In this document: in pieces, positions 21,166 through 30,665 of the stretch | Layout: each line of letters starts with the position of its first letter | Position numbering within the stretch: the stretch's first letter is position 1 | Source of the DNA: Eggerthella lenta DSM 2243 | GTDB lineage: Bacteria > Actinomycetota > Coriobacteriia > Coriobacteriales > Eggerthellaceae | Reading direction: 5' to 3' | Length of the DNA stretch: 64,000 nt | NCBI RefSeq assembly: GCF_000024265.1 | Contig: NC_013204.1 | Span: 2,282,180-2,346,179, forward strand | Translations under genes and position numbers: made by a program | The notes under the pieces: generated by a model | Seen by the model: the letters and a program-made list of their open reading frames with translations, nothing else | What the model was told of the DNA's origin: nothing | The model's database searches: none

Positions 21166-22317
21166 CTACTCCACGCCCGTCTCGTCGAACTGCATCTGCG
21201 CAGCGGACTCGGCGCCAGCGCCGTCGCCCTCGGTCACCGCGTCGCCCATGCCCGGCACGAAGCAGGCGTCCTCGTCCAGGTCGCGCGCGAAACGGGCGAG
21301 CAGCTTCACCGTTGCGTCGAGGTCGTCGAGGCTGACCACCTCGGTGGGCGTATGCATGTAGCGCAGGGGCACCGACACGAGGCCGGTGGGGACGCCGCCG
21401 CGGGAGATCTGGATGGAACGGGCGTCGGTGCCGGTGACGCCGGGCTCGGCCTCGATCTGGTACGGCAGACCCTCGGCCTCGGCCGCCGCCACGAGGCGCT
21501 CGAACACAGCCGGGTTGATGTTGGGGCCGCGCGCGATAACGGGACCCTCGCCGCAGACGATCTTTCCGTACTTCGTCTTGTCGATGCCGGGATAGTCGGT
21601 GGCGTGCGTCACGTCGAACGCGATGGCCACATCGGGGTCCAGGCCGTACGCGGACGTAATGGCGCCGCGCGTGCCGATCTCCTCCTGAACGGTGGCGGCC
21701 ACGATGAAGTCGCCGGGCGCGCGGCCCTCCTTAGCGAGCGTCTCCAGCACGCGCACAGCGACCCACACGCCCGCCTTGTCGTCGAAGGCGCGCGAGACAG
21801 CCATGTTCTTGCCGAAGCGCTCGAAGCCCACGCCGAAGGTGATGACGTCGCCCACCATGACGAGCTTCTTCACACGCTTCGCCGGCATGCCGAGGTCGAT
21901 GACCAGCTTGTCGATGGGCGTGACGTTCTTGCGCTCGTCGGGCTCGATGAGGTGGATGGGCTTGCGGCCCACCACGCCGCGCAGCGGCTCGAAGGAGTTC
22001 GACGCGTGCACGTCCACGCGCATGCCCGGGAGGATGGCCGCGTCCACGCCGCCGACGGACGACACGGACAGGAAGCCCTCGTCGGAGATGTACGTGACCA
22101 TGAGGCCGATCTCGTCCATGTGGGCCGACAGCATGAGCGACGGGGCCACGCCCGTGCCCGACAGGCGGGCATGGACCGAGCCCATGACGTCGGTCTGGAT
22201 CTCGTCGGCCGTGCCGGCCAGGCGCTCGCGCACCAGTTCGGCCACGGCGATCTCGGTGCCGGTGGCCGACGGGGTCTCGAGCAGTTGCTTGAGGAATTTC
22301 ACCTGCTTGTTCTTCAT
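21166..22317 (-). CDS. M42-family metallopeptidase
   Basis: This 383-residue enzyme belongs to the M42 glutamyl/tetrahedral aminopeptidase family. Metal and catalytic motifs are visible: SAHMDEIGLMV (His, Asp), FDDKAGVWVAV (Asp) and TVQEEIGTRGA (catalytic Glu pair), plus AFDVTHATD. It should be a cytoplasmic, di-metal, oligomeric aminopeptidase that degrades peptides. The start is set at ATG 22317 (MKNKQVKFLKQLLETPSATG), with GGGAGC upstream. It is eight bases upstream of smpB, suggesting one transcript for peptide breakdown and ribosome rescue. Confidence 0.94.
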   Translation of the reverse strand: MKNKQVKFLKQLLETPSATGTEIAVAELVRERLAGTADEIQTDVMGSVHARLSGTGVAPSLMLSAHMDEIGLMVTYISDEGFLSVSSVGGVDAAILPGMRVDVHASNSFEPLRGVVGRKPIHLIEPDERKNVTPIDKLVIDLGMPAKRVKKLVMVGDVITFGVGFERFGKNMAVSRAFDDKAGVWVAVRVLETLAKEGRAPGDFIVAATVQEEIGTRGAITSAYGLDPDVAIAFDVTHATDYPGIDKTKYGKIVCGEGPVIARGPNINPAVFERLVAAAEAEGLPYQIEAEPGVTGTDARSIQISRGGVPTGLVSVPLRYMHTPTEVVSLDDLDATVKLLARFARDLDEDACFVPGMGDAVTEGDGAGAESAAQMQFDETGVE

Positions 22318-22486
22318 AAATGCTCCCTGTTCTGGGCGAGGCCGCGCGCAGGCGCGGCGCGTTCGTTCGGTATGGGAACCAGTATAGCCCTTGCATCGTC
22401 CGAGCAGCCACCTCATCGCGGTGATGAAGCGAGGCCGTCACCGGAGTACCATGAAGCGTCCGGCGCCGACGGCGGGCGTTGCGGGC

Positions 22487-22768
22487 CTACCAGTACTCTT
22501 TCTTCTTCGCGCGCTTGCGCTCGGGCTTCGGCGGGCGGAAGTCCAGCGCCAGTTGTCCGTCCTGCGAGGCGACGGACGCTTTCTTCCGCTCCACGCTGTC
22601 GATGGTCCACGACACGGCGTCCTTGCCGTACAGCTCCAGCATCTTGAGGCGCGCGTCGCGCAGGTTCCCCTTCGTGTTGGCGCGCGAGTCGCTTTCGAAC
22701 TCGAAGAGCCCCGTGCCTCGCACGTCAGCAGCCGCGGGAGAGATGTAATGGGCGATGTAGGTCTGCAT
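22487..22768 (-). CDS. Hypothetical protein, 93 residues
   Basis: This small soluble protein begins MQTYIAHYISP, followed by DVRGTGLFEFESDSRANTKGN and a basic, Lys-rich C-terminus (KPERKRAKKKEYW). I recognise no family. The FEFESDSRANTKGNLRDARLKMLELYG segment looks structured. GAAGGAT before the ATG supports translation. It stands alone between the M42 gene and the trehalose gene. The basic tail might bind nucleic acid. Confidence 0.7.
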   Translation of the reverse strand: MQTYIAHYISPAAADVRGTGLFEFESDSRANTKGNLRDARLKMLELYGKDAVSWTIDSVERKKASVASQDGQLALDFRPPKPERKRAKKKEYW

Positions 22769-22960
22769 ATCCTTCCTTCGACGGTCGTGGTTTTCGCACT
22801 GTTCGCATGATACCCCAAGGCGACGGCCGCCGCTGCGCAACGCGCGAGAAAAAGGCGCGTTCACGGCCGCCTGACGGCAGCGAAACAAGGGCGCAACCGC
22901 TTCGGGGAAGCGGCGGCGCCTTCCCTACAATGGCAGAAAAGACAGCAAAGGTGGACTTCC

Positions 22961-25327
22961 ATGCCAAACACTCACAGCACCGCGGCGACCCTTCTGCGCG
23001 ACACGCCGCTCCCCTTACCCCTCGCGCGCATCGACCGCCCCCGGGAAGAGAGCGCGGCAGCTCGGCGCGCGCAGCATGACGCGCGCAGCGTCGTCGCGCC
23101 CGAGGCCGGGCGGCTGATCATCGTGTCGAACCGGCTGCCCTACCGTTTCGAAGACGACGGCGAAGGCGGCTTCGAGCTCGAGCGCAGCGTGGGCGGCCTG
23201 GCCACGGGCCTGGGCCCCTTGCACGAGCAGGACGGCAACCTCTGGATCGGCTGGGCCGACGCGGATGCGGGCATGGACGACGACGAGCGCGCCCGGCTGG
23301 CCGCGGCGTTCGACGAGCGCGATTGCCGCGCGGTGTTCTTGGACGACCGCGACGCCGAAGCCTACTACGAGGGCTTCTCCAACTCGGCCATCTGGCCGCT
23401 GTTCCACGGGTTCCCCCAGTTCACCCGCTTCGACGAGGAAGAATGGGAGGCATACCGGCGCGTGAACGAACGGTTCTGCGAGGCAGCACTGGCAGAAGCG
23501 CGCCCGGGCGACACGCTGTGGATCCAGGACTACCACCTCATGCTGCTGCCGTCGATGCTGCGAGAGGCACTGCCGGATGCGTCCATCGGGTTCTTCCTGC
23601 ACATCCCCTTCCCCGACTACGAGACGTTCCGCACGCTGCCGTGGCGCGACGAGATCGTCCGCGGCGTGCTGGGAGCCGACCTCATCGGCTTCCATGCCTA
23701 CGACTACGTGCGCCATTTCCTGTCCAGCTGCCGGCGCGTGGCGGGCATCGAGAACACGAGCGGCACGCTCACGGTTGACGGACGCGTGGTGCAGGTGGAC
23801 GCCTTCCCGCTCGGCATCGACTACGCGCGCTTCCGCGACGCCGCACGCACACCGGAAGTGCAAGCAGCAGTGGAAACGCTCGCGGCCGAGAAGGGACACG
23901 AAGGTTGCAAGGTGATGCTGTCGGTGGAACGGCTGGACTACTCGAAGGGCATTCCCGAGCGGCTGGACGCCTTCGACGCGTTCCTCGACAAGCACCCCGA
24001 GTGGAAGGGTCGCGTGGTGCTCATGCTGGTCACCGTGCCGTCGCGCGAGAACGTGGCGTCGTACCGCGCGCTCAAGAAGCGCATCGACGAGCTGGTGGGC
24101 CAGGTGAACGGCAAACACTCAACGATGGACTGGACGCCTGTGGACTACTACTACCGCTCGTTGCCGTTCGAGCAGCTGGTCAGCCTGTACGCCGCGAGCG
24201 ACGTGATGCTGGTCACCCCGCTGCGCGACGGCATGAACCTCGTATGCAAGGAGTACCTGGCCTGCCACGACGGCGACGGAGGCGTGCTGGTGCTGTCGGA
24301 GATGGCCGGCGCGTCCTACGAGCTGCACGAGGCTCTGTGCGTGAACCCGTTCGACCGCGCGGGCATCGCCCGTGCCATGCAGGAGGCGCTCACCATGCCA
24401 CCCGACGAGCAGCGCAAGCGCAACGCACCCATGCAACAGCGCCTGGCACGCTACACGTCGAAGAAGTGGGCGCGCGAGTTCCTCGATGCCGTGGCCGACG
24501 TGAAGCGCCGCCAGGCGGGCATGAGCGCGCATCTGCTGGGCCCCACGTCGGCCGGCCGGCTGCTGGAGGCGTACCGCCGCGCGGATCGGCGCGCGCTGCT
24601 GCTGGACTACGACGGCACGCTCATGCCCTTCTCGGACGACCCCGCGCGCGTCGCGCCCGACGAACGGCTGCTGGACGTGCTGGCGCGCCTGGGCGGCAGC
24701 GCGGACAACGACGTGGTGGTGGTGTCGGGGCGCGACCACGCCACGCTCGAGGCATGGCTGGGCCGGCTGCCCGTCGACCTCGTGGCCGAGCACGGCGTTT
24801 GGTTCGCCGCGCAAGCGGACGGAGGCACGGCGAGCGGGCGGGCATGGACGCTGCAGGAACCGCTCGACAACAGCTGGAAGGACGCCATCCGCCCCGTGCT
24901 GGCCGACTTCGTCGACCGCACGCCCGGATCGCTGCTGGAAGAGAAGGACTACTCGCTGGTGTGGCATTACCGCATGTGCAGCCAAGAGCTGGCCGAACGG
25001 CGCGTCATCGAGATCAGATGCGCACTGGGAGACGGCCTGGCCGACCGCGGCATCGCGCTCATGGACGGCAATAAGGTGATCGAGGTGAAGCCGCGCGGCG
25101 TCGACAAGGGGCACGCGGCCCACCGCTGGTTCCGCGACCCCGCCTACGGCTTCTTGCTGGCGGCCGGCGACGACCGCACCGACGAGGACGTGTTCGAAGC
25201 CGCGCCCGACGACGCGTGGACCGTCAAGATAGGCGGCGGCCCCACCCGCGCCCGCTTCGCGCTCAAGAACAGCGCCGAGATGCGCCAGCTGCTGGAAGCG
25301 ATGGCCGAAGCCGAGCCGGTCCGCTAG
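22961..25327 (+). CDS. Bifunctional trehalose-6-phosphate synthase / phosphatase
   Basis: This 788-residue fusion makes trehalose in two steps. Residues ~45-500 are a GT20 (OtsA-like) domain that joins UDP-glucose and glucose-6-phosphate, with [31 protein letters not shown] and [10 protein letters not shown]. Residues ~540-780 are a HAD phosphatase (OtsB-like), with [12 protein letters not shown] near 546 (nucleophile Asp) and [13 protein letters not shown]. Such fusions are well known in eukaryotes and occur in some bacteria. The frame starts at ATG 22961, with a low-complexity first ~45 residues. It points to trehalose as an osmolyte or stress protectant. It is monocistronic. Confidence 0.95.
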   Translation: MPNTHSTAATLLRDTPLPLPLARIDRPREESAAARRAQHDARSVVAPEAGRLIIVSNRLPYRFEDDGEGGFELERSVGGLATGLGPLHEQDGNLWIGWADADAGMDDDERARLAAAFDERDCRAVFLDDRDAEAYYEGFSNSAIWPLFHGFPQFTRFDEEEWEAYRRVNERFCEAALAEARPGDTLWIQDYHLMLLPSMLREALPDASIGFFLHIPFPDYETFRTLPWRDEIVRGVLGADLIGFHAYDYVRHFLSSCRRVAGIENTSGTLTVDGRVVQVDAFPLGIDYARFRDAARTPEVQAAVETLAAEKGHEGCKVMLSVERLDYSKGIPERLDAFDAFLDKHPEWKGRVVLMLVTVPSRENVASYRALKKRIDELVGQVNGKHSTMDWTPVDYYYRSLPFEQLVSLYAASDVMLVTPLRDGMNLVCKEYLACHDGDGGVLVLSEMAGASYELHEALCVNPFDRAGIARAMQEALTMPPDEQRKRNAPMQQRLARYTSKKWAREFLDAVADVKRRQAGMSAHLLGPTSAGRLLEAYRRADRRALLLDYDGTLMPFSDDPARVAPDERLLDVLARLGGSADNDVVVVSGRDHATLEAWLGRLPVDLVAEHGVWFAAQADGGTASGRAWTLQEPLDNSWKDAIRPVLADFVDRTPGSLLEEKDYSLVWHYRMCSQELAERRVIEIRCALGDGLADRGIALMDGNKVIEVKPRGVDKGHAAHRWFRDPAYGFLLAAGDDRTDEDVFEAAPDDAWTVKIGGGPTRARFALKNSAEMRQLLEAMAEAEPVR

Positions 25328-25884
25328 AACGCGCAAGAGGAGCCGCGAAGCGGGCCGACGGCCGTCGTTTCCGCCTCGACGGACGCATCGTCGCCGGTCA
25401 AAAACGCGAGCACGCGGCTCAACAGCGCTTCCAGATCGTCTTCGGAAAGCGTGCGGGAGAAGCCGCTATCGACGAGGTTCTCGAAGGCGGCGGCGTTGCG
25501 ATAGCGGATGCCGTCGAGGAAGAACGCCTTGCGCCGGTCGGCACGGTCGCGCAACACGACGACGGTCTGCGACGGCAGCGCCTCGTAGGCGCGCTCGTCG
25601 AGCCCGAGCTTCTTCCCGTACCAGTCGGGCACGTTGCGCACGCCCTCGTCGGCGAAGAACGCGCGGATCTCCCCGCACCCCGCCAACGGGTACGGCGGCA
25701 GGTCGTAGCCCCGATGGCGCGCGTACGCGAATATGTAGCGGGACGCATCGCCCACCTGGGCGCGGTCGCCCAGCACGAACGACAGCAGCTCGAGCGCCCG
25801 ATGAGGCCGCCACCGGTCGCCTTCGAGCTCCAACAAGCGCGCGATCCGGGAAACGACGTCGTCGCCGGCGCTTCGCAGGCTCAT
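25324..25884 (-). CDS. Hypothetical protein, 186 residues
   Basis: I do not recognise this protein. It is soluble, mostly helical, with a central stretch [55 protein letters not shown] and a C-terminal [17 protein letters not shown]. It overlaps the GIY-YIG gene upstream by four bases (ATGA), so the two are co-translated. Its stop overlaps the stop of the trehalose gene on the other strand by four bases. Confidence 0.75.
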   Translation of the reverse strand: MSLRSAGDDVVSRIARLLELEGDRWRPHRALELLSFVLGDRAQVGDASRYIFAYARHRGYDLPPYPLAGCGEIRAFFADEGVRNVPDWYGKKLGLDERAYEALPSQTVVVLRDRADRRKAFFLDGIRYRNAAAFENLVDSGFSRTLSEDDLEALLSRVLAFLTGDDASVEAETTAVGPLRGSSCAF

Positions 25885-26246
25885 CGCGCCTCCCCTCCGA
25901 CATCAACACCTTCCGTGTCTTCGCGCACACCCGCCGCGGGCATGAGGTCGCTCAGAACCTGCTCGAACGGCTCGCGCGCGGCACGGCGCACGAGCCGTTC
26001 TTTCTGACGGCGCATGAGGCGCTTGAAGCGGTACTCGGCGCTCATGGCCTCGTGCTTCGTCGCGTAAGCCGCCTGCGCGAGCAGGCGCACGGGAAGGCGG
26101 CTGCGCGTGTACTTCGCGCCCGCGCCGGCGTTATGCGCGCGCACGCGTTCGGCGACGTCCACGGTGTAGCCCGTGTACCATGTGCCGTCGGCGCATTCGA
26201 GCACGTACAGGTAGAACGACGGATCGTTTTCTGCCCGGGGATCCAT
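25881..26246 (-). CDS. GIY-YIG nuclease-domain protein (YhbQ/UPF0213-like)
   Basis: This 121-residue protein has the compact GIY-YIG fold: [20 protein letters not shown] (the Y...YTG motif), then [23 protein letters not shown] and [16 protein letters not shown]. This is the stand-alone YhbQ-like group, thought to act on DNA, although its activity is little known. It has a ~35-residue C-terminal tail. It starts at ATG 26246, six bases after the YhcH-family gene upstream, and overlaps the next gene by four bases. Confidence 0.9.
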   Translation of the reverse strand: MDPRAENDPSFYLYVLECADGTWYTGYTVDVAERVRAHNAGAGAKYTRSRLPVRLLAQAAYATKHEAMSAEYRFKRLMRRQKERLVRRAAREPFEQVLSDLMPAAGVREDTEGVDVGGEAR

Positions 26247-26251
26247 GCGCG

Positions 26252-26707
26252 CTACACGAGCACCTTGACGACGATCTTGCGCACGCAGCATGGGGCGTCG
26301 AGCGCGCATCCCGGCTTGTGGGCGTCTTCGGGTGCGAGCACGGCCACGTCGCCCGCACGCAGCACGATGGAGCTGGGACGCTCGGGTGTGCAGTACAGCC
26401 CGAAATCGGCGTCTTCGTCAAAGGGCTGTACTTTCGCGAGGCCTTCGAGCGGCGCATACTGCATGACCTCCTCGCCCGACACGACGAACTGCACGTCGTA
26501 GTAGCGGCGGTGCGCCTCCAGCTGCTTCTCCTCGGCGGGAACCGTGTCGTATTCCTGCACGTTGGCGAACACGGCGTCCCCGTCGATGTCGACGCGGCCG
26601 AGCGGGAGCGACCCGAGGTCATCCCTGTTCAAAAAAGCATACGCCTTCTGAAAACGCGCGGCGAGGTAATCGTTGCCAGCGGCATGGTCGAGGGTGGTAA
26701 CCAGCAT
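26252..26707 (-). CDS. YhcH/YjgK/YiaL-family (DUF386) protein
   Basis: This 151-residue cupin-like protein matches the family that includes YiaL and Nan[35 protein letters not shown], then an acidic DEDADFGLY, and [11 protein letters not shown]-like residues as [15 protein letters not shown]. The conserved His and Glu likely bind metal. Relatives act on sugars such as sialic acid or galactose anomers. The substrate here is unknown. GAAAGGACC lies before ATG 26707. It is the first gene of a three-gene minus-strand group. Confidence 0.88.
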   Translation of the reverse strand: MLVTTLDHAAGNDYLAARFQKAYAFLNRDDLGSLPLGRVDIDGDAVFANVQEYDTVPAEEKQLEAHRRYYDVQFVVSGEEVMQYAPLEGLAKVQPFDEDADFGLYCTPERPSSIVLRAGDVAVLAPEDAHKPGCALDAPCCVRKIVVKVLV

Positions 26708-26910
26708 GATCGGTCCTTTCGGTACGGGTGCACGGCGCGCAAAGCGACTCGCAGTATACACCCGAGGACGTCAGCGCGGACGCAACAGAACGTTTGCGCA
26801 TTCCGCTTGAAGTCTAGAAAGGGATCGTGGACGGCAGCTTGAGCAAGGCAGATAATGACCGTATCGACCCTGCGCCGAAGAGACGGCGCCGTTCATCGAA
26901 GGAGCGAGGC

Positions 26911-28716
26911 ATGATCAACAAGTTCTGCAAGAAGCCGCTGTGGGAATGCTCGAAAACCCTGTCCGCCGTCGCCCAGGGGCTCGCGCCCGCCGAGACGGTG
27001 ATCAAGGGCGCGAAGCTCGTGAACGTGTGCACGGCCGAGATCCAGGAGGACGTGGACGTGGCCATCGCCGAGGGCCGCATCGCCTACCTCGGCCGGGCAG
27101 ACCACTGCATCGGCGAGGACACGCAGGTCATCGATGCGAAGGGGCAGTACATCGCGCCAGGGTTCCTCGACGGGCACATCCACGTGGAATCGTCCATGAT
27201 GGGCGTGGGCGAATACGCGCGCGCCGTCGTGCCGCACGGCACCACGGGCATCTACATGGACCCGCACGAGATCTGCAACGTGCTAGGCCTCGACGGCGTG
27301 AAGGTGATGGAGGAGGACGCGCGGCGCACGCCGCTCAAGACGATGATCACCACCCCGTCGTGCGTGCCCGCCGTGCCCGGCTTCGAGGACACCGGTTCGT
27401 CCATCGGCCCGGACGACGTGGCCGAGACGATGGCATGGCCGAGCGTCGTGGGGCTCGGCGAGATGATGAACTTCCCGGGCATCCTAGGAAGCACGGACCA
27501 CGCGCATGGCGAAGTGGGTGCCACGCTGGAGGCAGGCAAGATCGTGACCGGCCATTACTCCATGCCCGAGACCGACCGGGGCCTGAACGCCTACATCGCC
27601 TCGGGCGTGCGCTGCTGCCACGAGTCAACGCGCCCCGAGGACGTGTTGGCGAAGATGCGCCTCGGCATGTACGCCCAGCTGCGCTACGGCTCGGCATGGA
27701 AGGACCTGCCGGTGCTGGCCGAAGCCGTGCTGGCGAACGACATCGACACGCGCTTCGCGACGCTGGTCAGCGACGACACGCACCCGCACACGCTGGTGGC
27801 CGACGGGCACCTCGACCACATCGTGCGGGTGGCCGTCGGGCTGGGGATCGACGCGGTGACCGCCATCCAGATGGTCACCATCAACTGCGCTCAGTGCTTC
27901 CAGATGGACCACGACCTGGGCTCCATCGCGCCGGGCAAGTGCGCCGACATCGTGTTCTTGGACGATCTGGAGGACCTGAGGGTCACCCGCGTGCTGATCG
28001 ACGGCGACGTGGTGGCGGAAGACGGCCGCGCCCTGTTCGACCTGCCGCCGTTCCAATTCCCCGACTGGGTTACGCACTCGATGCACCTGGGTCGCGAGCT
28101 GACGCCCGCATCGTTCGAGGTGCCCGCACCCGAAGGCGTTGCCGACGGAACCGTGCGGGTGCGCGCGATCGAGATCATCCCCGCCAAGGTCGGCACGTTC
28201 GAGGCGCATGTGGACCTGCCGGTCGTGGACGGGCGGCTTGAGTCCGACCTTCAGCAGGACGTGCTGAAGACGTTCGTGTTCGAACGCCATCACGAGACGG
28301 GCACGTGCGGCTGCGGCTTCGTGAAGGGCTTCGGCATCAAGCGCGGCGCGATGGCGTCCACCGTGGCGCACGACGCGCACAATTTGCTGGTGGTGGGCAC
28401 GAACGACGAGGACATGGCCCTGGCCGCGAACACGCTGGCCGCCTGCGGCGGCGGCATGGCGGTGGTCGCCGACGGGGAGATCCTGGGGTTGGTGGAGCTT
28501 CCTATCGCCGGTTTGATGGACTCGCTCGACGCCGTAACGATGAGCGAGAAGGTACATGCTTTGGAGGGCGCATGGGCCGAGATCGGCTGCACCATGCCGT
28601 CGCCGTTCATGACGATGGCCCTGATCCCGCTAGCATGCCTGCCCGAACTGCGCCTGACGAACCGCGGCCTGGTTGACTGCACGACGTTTGAGTTCGTTGA
28701 TTTGGTGGTGGAGTAG
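26911..28716 (+). CDS. ade: Adenine deaminase
   Basis: This 601-residue amidohydrolase converts adenine to hypoxanthine and ammonia for purine salvage. It has the metal-binding FLDGHIHVESSM near residues 90-101, HGTTGIYMDPHEICNV, ITGHYS-like VTGHYSMPE, and the C-terminal AHDAHNLLVVGTND typical of the Ade family. The length is usual. ATG 26911 has AAGGAGCGAGG just upstream, so I prefer it to the ATG at 26827. It is monocistronic, followed by a 13-bp stem-loop. Confidence 0.95.
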   Translation: MINKFCKKPLWECSKTLSAVAQGLAPAETVIKGAKLVNVCTAEIQEDVDVAIAEGRIAYLGRADHCIGEDTQVIDAKGQYIAPGFLDGHIHVESSMMGVGEYARAVVPHGTTGIYMDPHEICNVLGLDGVKVMEEDARRTPLKTMITTPSCVPAVPGFEDTGSSIGPDDVAETMAWPSVVGLGEMMNFPGILGSTDHAHGEVGATLEAGKIVTGHYSMPETDRGLNAYIASGVRCCHESTRPEDVLAKMRLGMYAQLRYGSAWKDLPVLAEAVLANDIDTRFATLVSDDTHPHTLVADGHLDHIVRVAVGLGIDAVTAIQMVTINCAQCFQMDHDLGSIAPGKCADIVFLDDLEDLRVTRVLIDGDVVAEDGRALFDLPPFQFPDWVTHSMHLGRELTPASFEVPAPEGVADGTVRVRAIEIIPAKVGTFEAHVDLPVVDGRLESDLQQDVLKTFVFERHHETGTCGCGFVKGFGIKRGAMASTVAHDAHNLLVVGTNDEDMALAANTLAACGGGMAVVADGEILGLVELPIAGLMDSLDAVTMSEKVHALEGAWAEIGCTMPSPFMTMALIPLACLPELRLTNRGLVDCTTFEFVDLVVE

Positions 28717-28725
28717 CGATCCGAA

Positions 28726-28762
28726 GGACGTCTGCGCCTTTCGCAACTCGGCGCAGACGTCC
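28726..28762 (+). terminator. Stem-loop after adenine deaminase
   Basis: GGACGTCTGCGCC and GGCGCAGACGTCC form a perfect 13-bp stem with an 11-base loop, ten bases after the ade stop. There is no T-run, so efficiency is uncertain. It lies where an ade terminator is expected. Confidence 0.55.
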
Positions 28763-28894
28763 GACGAGCAAAACTCGGAATCAGCGAATCAATCCGCGTT
28801 CTCGATAGGAAGCGACGGCAAGGATCGGTCGCCCCTTCGTTAGGGAGCGACAGAACCTGCCGAAACGCTGCTCGATTTCAACCCGGATACCCTG

Positions 28895-29031
28895 CTTCTA
28901 CCCGCGCGCCCGCGAGTGGTACGACCGACCACGCCTCGGCCGTACCACGACAGCTGCGCGCGACTTCAACCCGCGCGCCCGCAAGCTGAACGATGACGTG
29001 TCAGCGTTCAGCTTGCCAGCCAACCCGAACA
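28895..29031. repeat. Degenerate repeat units and hairpins at the distal end of the CRISPR array
   Basis: Two copies of CTTC(A/T)ACCCGCGCGCCCGC, at 28895-28914 and 28964-28983, resemble the array repeat (TTTCAACCCGC...) but have lost its palindrome. Each runs into its own dyad. GTGGTACG pairs with CGTACCAC at 28916-28948. GCAAGCTGAACG pairs perfectly with its complement at 28981-29016. A third remnant, ATTTCAACCCGG, lies at 28875. These are most likely decayed oldest repeats. Confidence 0.6.
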
Positions 29032-30208
29032 GTTTCAACCCGCACTCCCATGCGGGGAGTGACCCGCGCGTTCTCGAGCACGGAGTACACCGCGGTGCCA
29101 TTTCACCCCGCACTCCCCATGCGGGAAGTGATCTACATCCGTTTCAACGAATCGCGTATATTCCTCATTTCAACCCGCACTCCCCATGCGGGAAGTGACC
29201 CCGTGAATGCATAGGACGCCATGGCATCGTAGATTTCAACCCGCACTCCCCATGCGGGGAGTAACTGGCCGAGGCCAACGACAAGGCCGTCAACGCCTAC
29301 CTGATTTCAACCCGCACTCCCCATGCGGGGAGTGACCGCCTACATGGGTTCGCGCCTTTTCCCCGACATATTTCAACCCGCACTCCCCGTGCGGGGAGTG
29401 ACCAGGTACTCGACGTTCTGGGTGATCGCGGTGGGATTTCAACCCGCACTCCCCATGCGGGGAGTGACGTTTGCAGCCTTGACGCTTTCGTTCACGTCAG
29501 TGCCATTTCAACCCGCACTCCCCATGCGGGGAGTGACTAACGGCATCACGGTCGGCACGCCGGTGCAGCTTTTCATTTCAACCCGCACTCCCCATGCGGG
29601 GAGTGACTTGAGCCAGCCGAGACCCTGCGAGAGGCTGCCAATTTCAACCCGCACTCCCCATGCGGGGAGTGACGGTTATCAAAATGCGTCTGTTCAAGTT
29701 CGTTTAATTTCAACCCGCACTCCCCATGCGGGGAGTGACCAGCTCGACGAACGCGACGAGCGAAAAGAGGCTATTTCAACCCGCACTCCCCATGCGGGGA
29801 GTGACTCGTGGGTGCGGTTGTAGCCGTCCAGCACGTCGGCAAATTTCAACCCGCACTCCCCATGCGGGGAGTGACACGGCCTCAGCTCCTCGGTACTGTA
29901 AACATAGTAATTTCAACCCGCACTCCCCATGCGGGGAGTGACGCGGCGCTGACTTTTCTTTGGGTCGTCAGCCCATTTCAACCCGCACTCCCCATGCGGG
30001 GAGTGACCCATCATGGGCGCTATCGTCGTGGTCGGCATCGATTTCAACCCGCACTCCCCATGCGGGGAGTGACGCCGAGGTGGCTGCCGCGAGGAACGGC
30101 GACAACAAATTTCAACCCGCACTCCCCATGCGGGGAGTGACCGGCCACAGGGTATGCATGCATGAGAGCGTATCCATTTCAACCCGCACTCCCCATGCGG
30201 GGAGTGAC
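29032..30208 (-). CRISPR. Type I-C CRISPR array, 18 repeats, 17 spacers
   Basis: The 33-base repeat, read on the minus strand, is GT, CACTCCCC, GCAT, GGGGAGTG, then the 11-base handle CGGGTTGAAAT. That is an 8-bp stem plus handle, typical of type I-C. Repeats start at 29032, 29100, 29167, 29233, 29304, 29370, 29436, 29505, 29575, 29641, 29707, 29773, 29843, 29910, 29975, 30041, 30109 and 30176. Spacers are 32-38 bases. Repeats from 29436 rightward are identical, and those at 29032-29233 and 29370 carry changes. The leader and newest end are therefore at the right, next to cas2, and transcription runs on the minus strand. I see no spacer that matches elsewhere in the window. Confidence 0.98.
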
Positions 30209-30364
30209 CGCAATATTATGCGCAAAATTTACTGCCTCGATCAACATATAGCGCCAATAGACAAACAAGGTACACGCAACAAGCGCGTCAGGCATCTTTA
30301 TGTCACACTATTTGGTGCGAACCTCACGTATGTCATATGCGAGCTTCGTGCTCGCACCATGGTC
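30209..30364 (-). promoter_or_regulatory. CRISPR leader
   Basis: This 156-base AT-richer gap lies between the cas2 stop and the first repeat. On the minus strand a CATAAT box lies about ten bases before the first repeat. GGTGCGA at 30314-30320 can pair with TCGCACC at 30352-30358, and GCGAGC at 30339-30344 can pair with GCTCGC at 30350-30355. The two pairings share bases and exclude each other. Confidence 0.7.
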
Positions 30365-30664
30365 CTACAATGCCAAGAACCCTTCAGCTTCGTACGTTGG
30401 CTTCGCACCTACATGCTCAATCTTCGTCTCATATTTGCTTCCAAGACTGTAGAATCGCAAACTATCTTTCTCCGGATCGATCAGCTCGACGAGCTCGCTC
30501 TTGATACGAACCATCGTCGCAGCATCGGCAACGCATTCGAACACTGAGTTCTGGACACGCTGACCGTAATTGACGCAATGTCGCGCCACTTTTCGCAAGC
30601 GACGTCGGCCTGCCGGATCCTCGGTATTCACGTCGTAGGTAATCACTGTCAGCATGCCAACCAT
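30365..30664 (-). CDS. cas2: CRISPR-associated Cas2
   Basis: This 99-residue ferredoxin-like protein forms the adaptation complex with Cas1. It has the N-terminal strand LTVITYDVNTED with the conserved Asp, then RRRLRKVARHCVNYGQRVQNSVFEC. That is the standard type I-C Cas2 pattern. It may start three codons later, at MLTVITYD. It follows cas1 by one base and precedes the leader. Confidence 0.97.
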   Translation of the reverse strand: MVGMLTVITYDVNTEDPAGRRRLRKVARHCVNYGQRVQNSVFECVADAATMVRIKSELVELIDPEKDSLRFYSLGSKYETKIEHVGAKPTYEAEGFLAL

Positions 30665-30665
30665 C

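Noticed and set aside
28993-30220. Plus-strand frames encoding repeated ISTRTPHAGSD or FQPALPMRGVT units
   Set aside because: These are translations of the CRISPR repeats in successive frames. The 33-base repeats and unrelated spacers explain them.
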